Assembly: GCA_037157565.1 (NCBI GenBank)
Contig: JAZHRO010000056.1
Span: forward strand, 34,285,501 to 34,349,500
Direction of reading: 5' to 3'
Origin: Thalassia testudinum
Taxonomy: Eukaryota > Streptophyta > Magnoliopsida > Alismatales > Hydrocharitaceae
DNA: 64,000 bases
Made by a program: the position numbers and the translations under genes. The notes under the pieces were generated by a model. That model had not been told where the DNA came from, did no database searches, and saw only the letters and a list, made by a program, of their open reading frames with translations. Below, one piece after another: positions 23,260-35,237 of this stretch; positions within the stretch are counted from its first letter, which is position 1; each line of letters starts with the position of its first letter.

Positions 23260-25048
23260 TGTTGAACGCTCGAATTGCTACACTAACATGTTAGGTTTTG
23301 GAAAACTTATCATTGTAGTTTGAAAGCGAAGAACTCGTGTTCAACAAATAAAATTTATTCCGAAATTGAAATTTCGGGTCGAACACAGGGAGGCAAACGT
23401 TTGATTTGAAAACTACGCGTTTGTTTTTATTTGTCACAAAGTAATTCAATTTAAAACTATCTAATTATTTACAATAAATAGAAGAGAGAGAGGGTAAGAG
23501 AGAGAGAGAATATTACACATAGAAATCAAAATGAGATGTAGAATAAACAGAGAATTTATCATTAAGGAGATTGTTCATTTCACTATTACAACTAGAAAGC
23601 ATAAAATAATTGCACTAGAAGGTGATAAATTTACTCTAGAAAGCATTAAAAGAATGGAGGGAGAAATGTCCTCGACGAATGCTTGGAGGACGAGCAGAAC
23701 TACACTAGAAAATAGTAAATCTATATTAGAAAGCAGTAAAAAGAATAGGGAGAGAGATATCCTCCTCGATGGTCGCTTGGAGGATGAGCCGGACAGGATG
23801 ACACCTAGACGAAGGAGGACGAAGCAAGACGAAGGAGGACGAAGCAAAAGAATAGGAACGGAGCAGCACGTCGTCGTTGTTGAGGGATCCACTTCCGAAG
23901 GGGGATGAACTTTGGATTTTATCTCTCGAGAAGCATCCCAGGTGTGGGACAAGCTTCTCTTGAGCTTTGGAGAGGTAGAGAAGAGAAGGAAGGGATGAGA
24001 ATTTCGTACAGAGGGGGTCTTCTTTTATAGTTGCAAGGAGTGGGGGCAAATTGGTCATTACATCTTTAAAACATTAAATGAGGCGTCTTTAGGGACGGAT
24101 AAAATCGTCGCTAAAGCCCCAACGTGGGTGTAGTGGGGGCTCCCCACGCGCACCTCCTCAGCTGCCCACTCTAAACGCCCGCCGCACGTTCATTCATCCA
24201 CAGCCGTCCGATTGCGAGATCGGACGGCTTAAGATGCGCCTGACCCTCTCGCTACGTGCTCGCCCAGCTTGTACGATGCTGCATGACCGCCTCGCGTGAA
24301 ATAGCGCGTGGCCACTATTGGAAGATCTGAGCTGCCCGATCAGGATCCAATGCACACTCGCGCTTGCTCGCCCGCGCCTTTCTCCCTTTTGCTGCGGCTC
24401 AAACCCATGGCTGCAGCTCATGATAGTGCCTTCGGTCGCTGCGCTACGCGATGCGAATGGTCGAGCGGACGCTTTTAGGCACGGTTGTCCACAGCCGTTG
24501 GATCGAGATCAAACGACAGAGAGAGCGGATGCAGAGACTTCAGTGATTGCATGCGGCCATTTGGGTGGCCGAGATGGCACCACGTGGCACCATCTTGGCC
24601 GTCCATCTTCTGGGTGTTGTAGATGGTGCCACGGATGTCGGATTGACTCAATTTTTCCGTCGTTAGGCTGCGATTGTCGATCCGAATTCATCCGTGCGGT
24701 CGGATTTGTCATTTGAAGTGCGGATTTACACCATTCTAGCCCTTGATCTTCTAGGATTCCCTGGTCACTATTTGATGCTACGGATGCCTGATTAGGGCGA
24801 TCTTGGAGTCGTTGAACTCCAATCCTCGCCCTGATCACATCCATACGGTTGGATCTTCGATCCGAGGCTCCGATAAAATGTTTGCCCTATCCAAGCACAT
24901 AAAAGGAGACAATTAACCTCCATTTTATTCAAACTGCTCTAAATACAAGATGATGCATGTTATGCAACATTTATAGCACGTAATGCAATCCTATGCTTAA
25001 GAACATGCATAAATAGACATCTTAAGTAGTGTAAATGTGTTTACCTCA
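23260..25048 (-). repeat. A3 3' LTR
   Basis: 1789 bases. TATA box TATAAAAG on the - strand (+ strand 24022-24029). U5 motif GTTTGCCTCCCTG (complement near 23384-23400). Upstream control candidates: hairpin TTTAGGGACGG/TCGTCGCTAAAG (24088-24116) and the CACGTG dyad GATGGCACCA-CG-TGGCACCATC near 24573-24594. The small open frames inside are not genes. Confidence 0.92.
24088..24116. other. GACGG/CCGTC hairpin in A3 LTR
   Basis: TTTAGGGACGG-ATAAAA-TCGTCGCTAAAG. The other LTR (30113-30142) has CTTTAGTGACGG/CCGTCGCTAAAG. H1 has CTTTAGTGATG/CATCATTAAAG at the same place (39470-39499). Confidence 0.65.
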
Positions 25049-25085
25049 TACCCCCATGCCTCTCTTTTGCTAGTCCCTAGCAAAA
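25049..25085 (-). promoter_or_regulatory. A3 3' polypurine tract with hairpin
   Basis: On the - strand TTTTGCTAG-GGA-CTAGCAAAA (25065-25085), 4 bases, then GGCATGGGGGTA (25049-25060) next to the LTR. Confidence 0.88.
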
Positions 25086-26262
25086 ACTATATGCTATTTA
25101 TAAAAGAATTAGGTTGGATTATTTGGGCTTAAGTTTATTTTCAATCATTAAGAAATTGTCTACTTAGGATTTGAAATTTCAAAGACACAACAGTGCCTGA
25201 GTATCTGCCAAAATGCAGAGTGCCTCAAGCCCTCGCCTTATTCAAAGAAAATTTTCTTTTTCTCTTTTTCCTCTTTTCTATTTTTTTTGGATTTTTAAAT
25301 TTTAGGGTTTAAGAGTGGCTTTCTACGGCCATTCAACTCACCCAAGATTTAATGATAACCCTAAGTTTTAAGCATCTTATTATGATTGTGACAGACTCGT
25401 TGACTGGCAATTAAAATGGACTTCGGATTTCTACGCCTCTAGGTGACCTCAAAAAGAATTCTGCCTAAAGGTGTATCTTTACAACCGGTAGCTTTCTCCC
25501 TACTTTTAATTTTTTACGGGGTCAACACAAGGGTGAATCCAGTGTATATCTCCCCAGTTTATTCTACTTCTCCGCTTCTTCCTAAGTGTTTTGGGAATTT
25601 TCAGTGCATTTACTGAGCTAGGTTCTGGACAACCGGTCGATGAGCTGTTACTACCGACAACTTGCCAGCCATACTCGTGCGGTGAAGTGTGGCTTATTTC
25701 TTTTTTTATCTTTTCTTTTCTCTTTGATTTTTTTTTTTAAGTAGGTGGCTTCCCTGGTCTAAGATTTACCTAAGGGCAACAAAAAGAGAAAGGTCCAGTG
25801 ACTGGGCTCTGGACAACCTACCTATGGGCTGTTACCCACGATAACTTGCCAGCCATATCACCCTAGAAGGTTCATTAGCTACCTAATTTTCGTAAAAATC
25901 GCCGAACAATGAGTCAGTGCAAAGAAAGTGTGTAGATGCTTAAGACTCAAAATTCCCTTAAATCAGAGGGCAGGTTGCTAAGTCGTGTACTTATCACCCC
26001 AAACTTATTTATTCCAATTAAAACAGAATTTAGGTTGGCGAGGACTCGAAAAACAAATCCACATTTTATTGGGTACACGGGCTGATTAAGTCCAACGACC
26101 TGAAGGGTCGTTGTATTCAAATCATAATGTAGTATTTCCTAAGATTGAAAATTTAAATTTTCTTAAACCCAAGTTCTCTTTCCTAATTCCAAATCTTTTT
26201 TTTTAAATAAAAGAAAATAAAACAAATCTACGGAGCTGACGAATGAATTCAGAGATGAATAT
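25086..26262 (-). other. A3 3' non-coding region
   Basis: No gene. Contains two copies of an AACTTGCCAGCCATA block (about 25660-25682 and 25841-25862), a block CTTAAGCATCTACACA (- strand, near 25930-25950) shared with G0, and T-rich runs near 25260-25290 and 25700-25740. Confidence 0.7.
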
Positions 26263-26300
26263 CCACCCCCCCATGCCTATCTAATGCAATGTCCTCATTG
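26263..26300 (-). promoter_or_regulatory. A3 internal purine tract with hairpin (central PPT-like)
   Basis: On the - strand CAATG-AGGA-CATTG (26287-26300), 9 bases, then GGCATGGGGGGTGG (26263-26277). Confidence 0.75.
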
Positions 26301-26348
26301 TATTAAAATGACATAAAACAGAGTGGAATAGCGTAGAAAGCACCTGAA

Positions 26349-28131
26349 TTACGTGAATGTCAGGTCCGCTCCGAGATGAAAACTAAAAAAAACTGTATAT
26401 GTACTGGGTTTAGTGCCTTCAGCTAGGCACACTACACAAAGAAGAGAAATGAATAATTCACAAGTGCAGGTCAGAATCAAAATAAACAAAAGAATCATCT
26501 GACCTGTCAGTAGATGTCCACAGATGTGGACCAGATTGTGGTGCAGACCCATCCCCCATAATCGAGAATATCTGAGGTTCTGGATAAAAATTACCCAAAA
26601 CCTAAAATCAGAATGCAAGCAGGGTCGGGCCAGTGATTTATGAGGATGCAACCCAAACCAAAAAGTCAGGTTATAGAGAATTGAAGCTCAAAAGGATAAT
26701 CATTGAATGTGTGCTTGGGTTTGACATCCTCAAAACAAATGTCGTAAGGGTCCTGGTTTGTTGGTTTCAGCTTAATAGGTACCCTACGACACAGTCTTCT
26801 ACTTCCTCCGGAGTTAGCTTCCCAAATTAGAACTTCCCAACTCCTATCCTCCTCAATCAGAATGTTAAATTTCGAGACCTCTTGCATGTTAATCACCCCA
26901 TCTAAAATCTCCAAGTCTAAATGATGTGGCAGAATCAGAATTGACTTGGGTCTAATTATCTCAGAAATAGAATTATCGATAAGCTCAACGGGGTATGACT
27001 AACAATCAGGGCATTGAATTGAACCCTCGAGAAAATGCGATTCTGGATCCGCAATGTGTGCCCTAATAAGATCAGTTTCCTCAGTTATTGGGCTATCAAA
27101 TGATCTATCAGATTCCTCAGGCCCAATCGTCTCACAGAAATCGTGTTCAGAAAACTCGCGTGAGACTTTGCAACTTAAATCTTCACCATCAAAGAAATCA
27201 GGATCCGTATCAATGTATGTCCCAAAATCATTTGTCACTTTCTGTTACAAGGAGACATACATTTCCTCGTAACCCGGCTCAGGGATCTCAGGTGAAGAAA
27301 TCAGATCTTCCTTAATTGGTTGCTTTAATTCAATCTGGTCAGCCTCGTAACACGTGTCCCCCGAACAAGTGCCTGAGCAGGTTCTATCATTGGCTTTCCT
27401 GAAGAGGGTTCATCCTGGGAATCATCCCAAGATTGAATCAAAGCAACCACGAATCTCATCCTCAATTTCGCTAATTTCCCAAGTAGAAACTCACCCGGGT
27501 TCTTATCCTTAACATCCTGGAGCCAATCCAACAAAGACTTATTCAAATCATCAATCATCTGAATCAGGGGCTCCAATCTTTCAATGGAAGGTGTTGGCTG
27601 AACTTATAAAGATTTTATGATATTCCTCAAGTTAGCCAGAACCTTATCTTGAACCTGGTTAACCTGAACCAAATGAGTTGGTTCAGGGTTAGGCAGGTTT
27701 GGGCTCAATGCAGGGGAATTAACGAATTGAGATTCATTATACCCTTCCTGATAATGGATCATTTTAGATTGTTCAAAAGGTGGTGATGACCTAAAGGCAG
27801 TGTAATCAGAGGATGGGTAAAGATCGGTGTATCCTTCTTGATTGTAGATCGTATTAGGTTGTTCATGAAAGGATGACGATCTATAATCGATGTGGCTCTG
27901 AGAAGGATAGAAATCACAATCAAAGTGTTCAGGGTTAGACCCAAAACAGGGAGGTCCAGAACTATATCCCCAATCTGAGTTATCCCAACTAACTGATGGT
28001 TGATTACAATAGAAGTCGGGAAAATCGTCATGTTGAGGATAATTCACAACAGGAGGGAAAGAGCGGGAATGCATGAAATATGTGGAAGGATTCATGACAA
28101 GCGAGAGGAAGAAAGGCGCCCTGCAATACAA
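26349..28131 (-). pseudogene. A3 protein of unknown family
   Basis: A decayed gene of about 590 codons in several frames. N-terminal part (27604-28131): aromatic, S/P/Q-rich, with IYNQEGYTDLYPSSDY and a second YQEGY unit, low-complexity and prion-like in composition. Next (27325-27576) a helical stretch with LIQMIDDLNKSLLDWLQDVK. Then an acidic part (26999-27238) with DGEDLS and RSFDSPITEET, as in A2. The C-terminus (26349-26651) holds GMGLHHNLVHICGHLL followed by MILLFILIL. No catalytic motif found. A2 and A1 share the end segment. Function unknown. Confidence 0.6.
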
Positions 28132-29249
28132 ACAATCAAACCTGTCCTTAAGTGGGTTAGCCTTATTGACCTACAGACTCCCAAAACCCGTCTTGAGATA
28201 AAGGAACGATTTGATCTACTTCTGTCTGTTCAATCCAACCAGTTAGAAGGAAGGACTAGGGAGAAGGTTCTTCCTTCGGCTTGCGCCTCCGGTTCCTAGT
28301 GTACCCCCCAGCTGCGACCATTTGATTCTGCTCCCCTAGCTAGACATCAGATTGAACAGTAGAAACAGACTAATCGAAAATAATCTCATTCTGGATTCTA
28401 AAGAGTAAGTCCAACCCTTAAGGCCAACGTCTACTCTGCTTTATTTAGGGCTAGGTTTGAATGTGCTTTGGAATGTGATGGGCCCTTTAAATTGGTTATG
28501 CCCTTAATGATTGATTAATTTGTGTGTGCATGCACAACCAATGGTTTTCAAGCAAGATTATTTTTGATGTGGTAAATTTTAAGGTTCAAATCTTGCTTAG
28601 TAGCTTTTAGGATTCAACTTTAGGTGTTTTCAAACAAGTTTCATTGGCACACCAGGTTTTGAAAACATGGGTGAAAATGCTTTCCTTTGAAGCTTAAAAA
28701 GAATGTGGAGTGCCTGGTAAATCCCTAAGAGTTGAACCTAATTGGCAGCTACTTGATGATTTGATTTTATTTGAAGTGGTGTAGCCCAATCAACTCAAAC
28801 AATTGGTCTGTTGCACCACTTAATTAGGCACACAAATGATTACCTAATCTGATTTCTACTTAATTATGTGCTTGAATGTGTGTACCAGCTCCAAAGATCG
28901 GTTTACCGGTTGAGTTTGAAAATCAGATGAGGTGTGTACCCCTGTGAGATTTTTTTAATTTTTTAATTTTGTTTCTTTTAATGTGGGGTTGGGGTGAGTA
29001 TGGATGTCAAACAACAAACAATCTAACCTTAGAGTTTATAAGAACACCTAGGTTGATTGATGTTTGAATTATTATGTTGTGGAATGAAATCTAATGGGTG
29101 GGATGTGGGGGATAACTCACAGAACCTTCCACAGCACTTTTCTCCGATCTACCACTTTTGCCTATCTCGAAAGAGTCCTGCAATTACAATAAGAAAGGAG
29201 AAAAGTGAGGTAAATGATTTGTAAGTTACAAAATGCGAAGAGAAATCAA
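28132..29249 (-). other. A3 5' leader
   Basis: Non-coding. Blocks near 28620-28860 (TTTTCAAACAA, GAGTGCCTGGTAAATCC, TTGCACCAC-TTAATTAGGCAC) have counterparts in the A1 leader (about 35755-35985); TTTTCAAACAA also occurs in the A4 leader (62476-62490). Shared leader blocks may hold packaging signals (inference). Confidence 0.65.
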
Positions 29250-29278
29250 AGATCGTCGCCTCCCCGGCAACGGCGCCA
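29250..29278 (-). promoter_or_regulatory. A3 primer-binding site, tRNA-Asp
   Basis: On the - strand TGGCGCCGTTGCCGGGGA (29261-29278), an exact complement of the plant tRNA-Asp 3' end including CCA, three bases from the LTR. GGGGAGGCGAC follows and can pair with U5. Confidence 0.93.
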
Positions 29279-29281
29279 AAA

Positions 29282-31068
29282 TGTTGAACGCTCAAATTAC
29301 TACGCTAACGTGTTAGGTTTTGGAAAACCTATCATTGTAGTTTGAAAGTGAAGAACTCATGTTCAACAAATAAAATTTATCCCGAAATTGAAATTCCGGG
29401 TCGAGCACAGGGAGGCAAATGTTTGATTTAAAAACTATGCATTTGTTTTTATTTGTCACAAAGTAATTCAATTTAAAACTATCTAATTATTTACAATAAA
29501 TAGAAGAGAGAGAGAGGGTAAGAGAGAGAGAATATTACACACAAAAATCAAAATGAGATGTAGAATAAATAGAGAATTTATCATTAAGGAGATTGTTCAT
29601 TTTACTATTATAACTAGAAAGCATAAAAGAATTGCACTAGAAAGCAATAAATTTACTTTAGAAAGCATTAAAAGAATGGAGGGAGAAATGTCCCCCTAGA
29701 TGAATGCTTGGAGGACGAGCAGAACTACACTAGAAAGCAATAAATCTATATTAGAAAGCAGTAAAAAGAATAGGGAGAGAGATATCCTCCTCGACGGTCG
29801 CTTGGAGGACGAGCCGGACGGGATGACGCCTGGACGAAGGAGGACGAAGCAGGATGAAGGAGGATGAAGTAGAAGAACAGGAACGGAGCAGCACGTCGTC
29901 GTCGTCGCGGGAACCACTTCCGAAGGGGGACAAAAATTTGGATTTTATCTCGCGAGAAGCATCCCGGGTGTGGGACAAGCTTCTCTTGAGCTTTGGAGAG
30001 GTAGAGAAGAGAAGGAAGGGATGAGAATTTTGTATGGAGGGGGTCTTCTTTTATAGTTGCAAGGAGTGGGGGCAAATTGGTCATTACATCTTTAAAACAT
30101 TAAATGAGGGATCTTTAGTGACGGATAAAACCGTCGCTAAAGCCCCAACATCGATGTAGTGGGCATTCCCCACGCATGCCTCCTTAGCTGCCCACTCTCA
30201 ACGCCCGCCGCACGTTCATTCATCCACAGCCGTTCAATCGCGAGATCGGACGACTTAAGATGCGCCTGACCTGCTCGCTGCGTGCCTACCCAGCGCGTAC
30301 GATGCCGCGTGACCGCCTCGCGTGAAATAGCACGTGGCCACTATTGGAAGATCTGAGCCGCCCGATCATGATCCAACGCACGCCCATGCTCACTCGCCTG
30401 TGCCCTTCTCCCCTTCGTTGCAGCTCAAACCCGTGGCTGCAGCTCGCGATAGCGCCTTCGACCGCTGCGCTCCAGGGCACGGATGGTCGAGCGGACGCTT
30501 TTAGGCATGGCTGTCCACAGCCGTTGGATCGAGATCCAACGGCGGAGAGAGAGCGGATTAGAGACTTCAGTGATTGCATGCAGCCATTTGGGCGGCCGCG
30601 ATGGCACCACGTGGCGCCATCTTGGCCGTCCATCTTCTAGGTGTTGTAGATGGTGCCACGGATGTCGGATTGACTCGATTTTTACGACGTTAGGCTGCGA
30701 TTATCGATTCGAATTCATTCGTGTGGTCGGAATTGTCATTTGAAGTGAGGATTTACACCATCCTAGCCCTTGATCTTCTAGGATTCCCTGGTCACTATCT
30801 GATACTACGGATGCCTGATTAGGGCGATCTTGGAGTCGTTGAACTCTAATCGTTGCCCTGATCACATCCATATGGTTGAATCTTCGATCCGAGGCCCCGA
30901 TAAAATGTTTGCCTTGTCCAAGCACATAAAAGGAGACCTCCATTTTATTCAAACTACTCTAAATGCAAGATGATGCATGTTATGCAATATTTATAGTAGG
31001 TAATGCAATCCTATGCTTAAGAACATGCATAAATAGACATCTTAAGTAGTGTAAATGTGTTTACATCA
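29282..31068 (-). repeat. A3 5' LTR
   Basis: 1787 bases, matching 23260-25048. TATA box TATAAAAG at + strand 30048-30055. Dyad near 30599-30620 (GATGGCACCA-CG-TGGCGCCATC). Confidence 0.92.
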
Positions 31069-31713
31069 AGATGCTAGGGACGTGATTGAAGAATTGGAAA
31101 GGTTCTTAGGTATGGACACTGAGCCAACTGGACCTATCTTAAATCTTATGGCCATTCCGCAACCTCAAAACTTAGACACCCTAGACAATCCTTGGCTTAA
31201 AGTTATTCTCACTACCATTTTGACCGGGGGGCTTAACAAAGCAATATCTCTTATAATGGGATATCGGGTATGGATTGATGATTCTTATGGTAGTCCATTA
31301 CCCTGGGGGTTTATCTCTGCACCATTCCTTCCCCATTTCTTTTGGAGGATCCTTGTCATCCTCCCCTTACCCCTTTGGAGGTTGTTATGCCAGTTTATCC
31401 GTTAGAACCTCCTCTGGTGACCTGGGAAGATTTTATTCCCATCCTGGTTGGGCAAGCATTTGCTATCGGGATTCATCATCAGCTCGCCAACTTCCTAGGT
31501 TACCTATTTTCTAGGCCAGCATTACTTTTCTCATTGTTAGGGCCTATTTCTTTGGTTTTGGAACCTGACTTGCAGGATCTCTGGCTACTCGGCTGCCAAC
31601 AAAATAACAGTGGCCCAACTCTGATTCAGGTAATACTCTTCTATGCAATGAGGACATTGCAGATTTTAGTCATGGGGGGTGTACTTAGGGATATACATAG
31701 CATTTATACATAG
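31069..31713 (+). pseudogene. A2 protein, C-terminal part
   Basis: After the AGATG duplication the A2 frame continues: DVIEELERFLGMDTEP, then a hydrophobic stretch, then a frameshift near 31340-31400 into 31342-31713. That part holds QAFAIGIHHQLANFLGYLF and LLFSLLGPISLVL, matching the GLHH segments of A1 and A3. The frame then runs through the central hairpin and purine tract (31646-31681), so the tract may be partly coding in this element. Function unknown. Confidence 0.6.
31646..31681 (+). promoter_or_regulatory. A2 internal purine tract with hairpin (central PPT-like)
   Basis: CAATG-AGGA-CATTG (31646-31659), 8 bases, then AGTCATGGGGGGTG (31668-31681). Confidence 0.72.
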
Positions 31714-32836
31714 TGCATTCATGCATTTAGTTAAAGTATTCTGCATTGCATACATTTAATTTAAAAAAAACACACACACACACACACATTTTGCATTGAG
31801 CTTAACTGTCTGGGCCCTGTATTCTTAGGTAGGCCAGAGCTTTAGGTTAGACTAAGTTGACTCTAGGTGTCTGAATTTAGAAGCTAAGTTGAGATACTAG
31901 TTTTAGACCCTTAGGGTCCTTTGTGGACTTAAAAACTTAAGGAGTTAAGTTGTGGACCATTCCTCAAGAGGTTGAGGAAGGAAAGCTAGGGATTGAGTTA
32001 AAGGTTATGTAGTACCTGATGTCATTTTCTACTTTTTGGTTTACAGGTCCTCATAACCTAAGCATCCACAATTCACACACACTTGGTCTTGTGTAAATAG
32101 TGATCACCCTAATTCATTTCTTAAAGAAAAGTTGGTTCTCTTAGTTTTGACTTAGGAGAAGCTTGAAAGCACAATTTGATTGGAAGAGTTCCTGCTGCAG
32201 GAGAGGTAGAGTATATACTCACCTTAAGGATGCGATGATAACATGTCACCTCCTCGATGCTTATCTCTTAGGATATCCATCCTACTGGGGGCATGTAGGT
32301 GCATTGTGCGGTTCAGGTACCATGGACAGCCCTATCTCGAAGTGCCGATTGCCATAGGCCTGAATTCACTTAAGAAATCCATGGGCAATACTATCTTGAA
32401 GTGTCGATTACTAGGAGTTCTTGGGGTTGCTATGGGCGGTGCTATCTCGAAGCATCGAAAGCCAGGCACCCTTCGAGGTTTGGAGATGGGGACAATGAAT
32501 CTAACACGGACCGTGTTGATAGCAGATCCAAGGTTAAATCTAGAGGAATCAAATTAAAAAAAAAATCATACTCTCTTTCTAGGTTAGCAATCATACCAAC
32601 CTCAAATAACTCAAACCAATGCACATGCACAAATGCTTTAATCTCTGGGACCAATAAACCCTAGGGTAGAGTTCGAAATTAGGGAAACCTGTGCCTGCAA
32701 CTTGTCTTTAGCTGACCTAGTCTGTAACTTAGCAACTACTTGGGAACCTTAGGTCTAAAGTCTGAAAAATACATGATTCTAAAGGAAGACTGATTGGGTT
32801 GGCTAGTCTACTTGGAGAGCTAGATTGTTGCTTAAA
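31682..32836 (+). other. A2 3' non-coding region
   Basis: No gene. Contains (CA)9 at 31771-31788, the block CCTAAGCATCCACAATTCAC at about 32054-32075 shared with A4, G0 and A3, and three degenerate repeats at 32320-32485. Confidence 0.7.
32320..32485 (+). repeat. Three degenerate CCATGG repeats in A2
   Basis: Units start at 32320, 32379 and 32430 (59 and 51 bases apart), each like CCATGGGYGG followed by CTATCTCGAAG and a CGATTGCCAGG-like end. A4 has three related units 59 and 50 bases apart. Confidence 0.75.
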
Positions 32837-32874
32837 TTTGCTAGGGACTAGCAAAAACTAGGCATAGGGGCATT
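32837..32874 (+). promoter_or_regulatory. A2 3' polypurine tract with hairpin
   Basis: TTTGCTAG-GGA-CTAGCAAAA (32837-32856), 4 bases, then GGCATAGGGGCATT (32861-32874) next to the LTR. Confidence 0.85.
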
Positions 32875-34937
32875 TGATGAGCCCATATTTATGGGCTAAT
32901 TAGTTACTTAAGTGCCTAAGCATTAGATTAATATTATCGTATACATAGCATGCATTAAGAAATAAATAATTTAGTTTATATACAATTGCTTGTGTACATT
33001 ACATTCATATATATATTATTTAGCATGCATTAGAATAACATGCATTAGTCTTTAGGTTGCATTATATGCATGCATTAGAATTAACATTTTATGTGAGGGT
33101 TTGAAGATAAATAAGTCATCATTTCATTTCTTATTTTATTAATCTATTTTTCTTCTACAACTGCTGCTGCAGATGTGCGCAAAACATGCAATAATGGCTG
33201 TGGTGAAGACTAGCGGAGAATGTGGATCTGCTCCCACCTCTCCATTTCAAATCCATGCAGACGACTACAAGAGAGGGGCAGCTACTACCGTTTTCAAGGA
33301 GACACCGCCCCACTCCACTACCTTGTACTCCACTCCACCACCGTGGTCTCCAAGGCCGATCTTCACCACACTATGGGTCGGCGAGTTGATAGCTCGCCGT
33401 GCCAAGCCGGTGGACTCGTGCCAACACCGTGAGCTTGAGTCCCTGATGGCCACGAATCCATCACCGTGCTTCACCAGAATCAACATCACCACCCTCACTG
33501 CCATCACCAGCAACCCCCCCTCCGCAGACGCTGCAACTCCACTCCTTGAACCTTCGTCTCCCCCACCAGTTAACTTCCCAGACATCTAACACCCCCTTCG
33601 CAGCACCTCTGCATAACCAGCAGCACCCCCGTGCATGCCCGCGTGTCCTCCACCTCTTTTCCGTGCAACCAACACCACCATCACCTTCATCCTCTCCTTC
33701 TTCCTCTGTTTCTCTTCCACCTCAAGAGAACCCATCACCACCAACACCAAGTGCACCCTCTCCTCACCATCTCCACGCACACCAATGCATGCCCAACTTC
33801 GCCTCAATCTCCCTCACCTGCTGCAACACACCACGCGAGGTCTGCACACCTCCGCTCCACATGTGGCGAGCAGCGCAAGCCCCTCCCATCGAGTCCCCAC
33901 ACGTATAGCAACAGCGATAGCCACCTCCACCGTGCGTGCATGCCCCTACCCCCCCTTGCCCGCGTGCCCAACAAGGTAGGTGCTATCCTTAACACTTTCA
34001 CCTCCTGCGCGCAGCCTGCAGCACACCTCTGCACACACTCCTCGCACATGTTCGCTCCTGCGACGCAGCAGCAGCCACTGCCGTCGCGCCTACAGCATGC
34101 AACAGCACGCAACCTCCTACGTGTGCCTCCTTGCTACATCCCTGCACAACCGCCCTCCAGCTCCATCGCGACAGGCACACGCATGCCCTCGCTGCGCTCC
34201 CTCGCCATTCCCACGCACACACACCACCCGCAGCAACAGCCACTGGAACCCACCTCCATGTAGCTCTGCTCGGCCACCTCGAGTCACCTTGCACTTCGCC
34301 GCGACTGCCATCATGGAGCCCTCGGTCTAGAGATCCTCCTCCGAGCTTCACACCTTCGGCCTTCCCTCCTCGTGTATGGTCACAGGGAAGAAATCCCCTG
34401 TTTTTGCATAGTAAAACTTGCATTAGTTATTACCATCATATGCCATTGCCACTTCATTTTTTGATTTCATTATTATGGTGATTTTATGAGAACCCCTTCA
34501 TTGTTTAGCTTATTAAGCAAATCAATTTCTTAACCTTAATCTAAGTGGGTTTTCATTCAATACTTGGAAGAATTTTGCTATAGGAGAAGCTTAATTCATA
34601 TGTACATTTTAGTGCCATTGTGAGGATTTTATTCTTATTTTATTGTGGTACACATTACATTGAACCCCCTCCTATTTGCCTTAAATGCAACTTCAACTTG
34701 CACTTTTATTTAAACTCATATCTATGCGATTTTCGACATAATTTTTTGAGGAAATCATTCATTAACAATAATTTTTAATTATCACGAGTTTGTAATAGCC
34801 ATTGCCTCCCTATGAACATGACCTACTCCTCATTGAGTGGTTAATTTTTATTGTTTTGATTTGCGATTTTCCACCACTGGCATACTACAACACGACATTC
34901 TTTATGCGAAACAACGAAAGCGAAAATCGACTAGTCA
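32875..34937 (+). repeat. A2 3' LTR
   Basis: 2063 bases, matching 15747-17773, with a 30-40-base extra stretch near 34741-34780. U5 ATTGCCTCCCT at 34801-34811. Frames such as 33173-33589 and 33631-34263 are C-rich LTR sequence, not genes. Confidence 0.9.
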
Positions 34938-34942
34938 GGCAT

Positions 34943-35237
34943 CAGGAGGATTATAAAATTCTCTGAGAGGTTGGTCAACTCTCCCATTTTAGAGTATGGT
35001 AGTGGCCTGCACTAAGACTTGCATCTGTCTGTCGTGATGCCAACCCTGCTTAGTAATTTGCCTCTGTAAGAGAGCCATTGGATCTAGATTTTGTTCCTCC
35101 TCTTCAACCTCATCTTCCTCATGGTGACTAGCCATTGAAGAGGGTTTAGATTCAGATCTTGGACAATCAGGTCTTCTCATAGGATTTCTTTCTAAAGGTG
35201 GTAGCAAATTAGGATGTAAAGATCTTCTACCTTGCAT
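34943..35237 (-). pseudogene. A1 gag, N-terminus
   Basis: Start Met at 35237, giving MQGRRSLHPNLLPPLE, which matches MFGRRSLKPPLE at the start of A4 gag. An acidic stretch (EEDEVEEEEQN) follows. A stop at 34989 precedes the A2 junction at 34942. The rest of gag is at 14212-15741. Confidence 0.78.

Larger units (their letters stand above)
23260..31068 (-). mobile_element. A3: non-autonomous Athila-like LTR retrotransposon
   Basis: LTRs 23260-25048 and 29282-31068 (TGTTGAACGC to TTTAC[CA]TCA) with TSD AGATG at 23255-23259 and 31069-31073. Primer-binding site at 29261-29278 and polypurine tract at 25049-25060 give - orientation. The internal part is 4.2 kb with one decayed protein gene and no polymerase or integrase. 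The LTRs look only a few percent apart, so it is fairly young. It interrupts the protein gene of A2. Confidence 0.94.
15747..34937 (+). mobile_element. A2: non-autonomous LTR retrotransposon on + strand, host of S2 and A3
   Basis: LTRs 15747-17773 and 32875-34937, starting TGATGAGCCC and ending GTCA, with TSD GGCAT at 15742-15746 and 34938-34942. The primer-binding site (17776-17793) and polypurine tract (32861-32874) give + orientation. Without S2 and A3 the internal part is about 4.5 kb. It encodes a protein related to that of A3 and no gag, reverse transcriptase or integrase that I can recognise. It is inserted in gag of A1. Confidence 0.92.

Noticed and set aside
29261..29278. tRNA-Asp 3' end on the + strand
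   Set aside because: Only 18 bases match and they sit next to an LTR; it is the primer-binding site of A3, not a tRNA gene.
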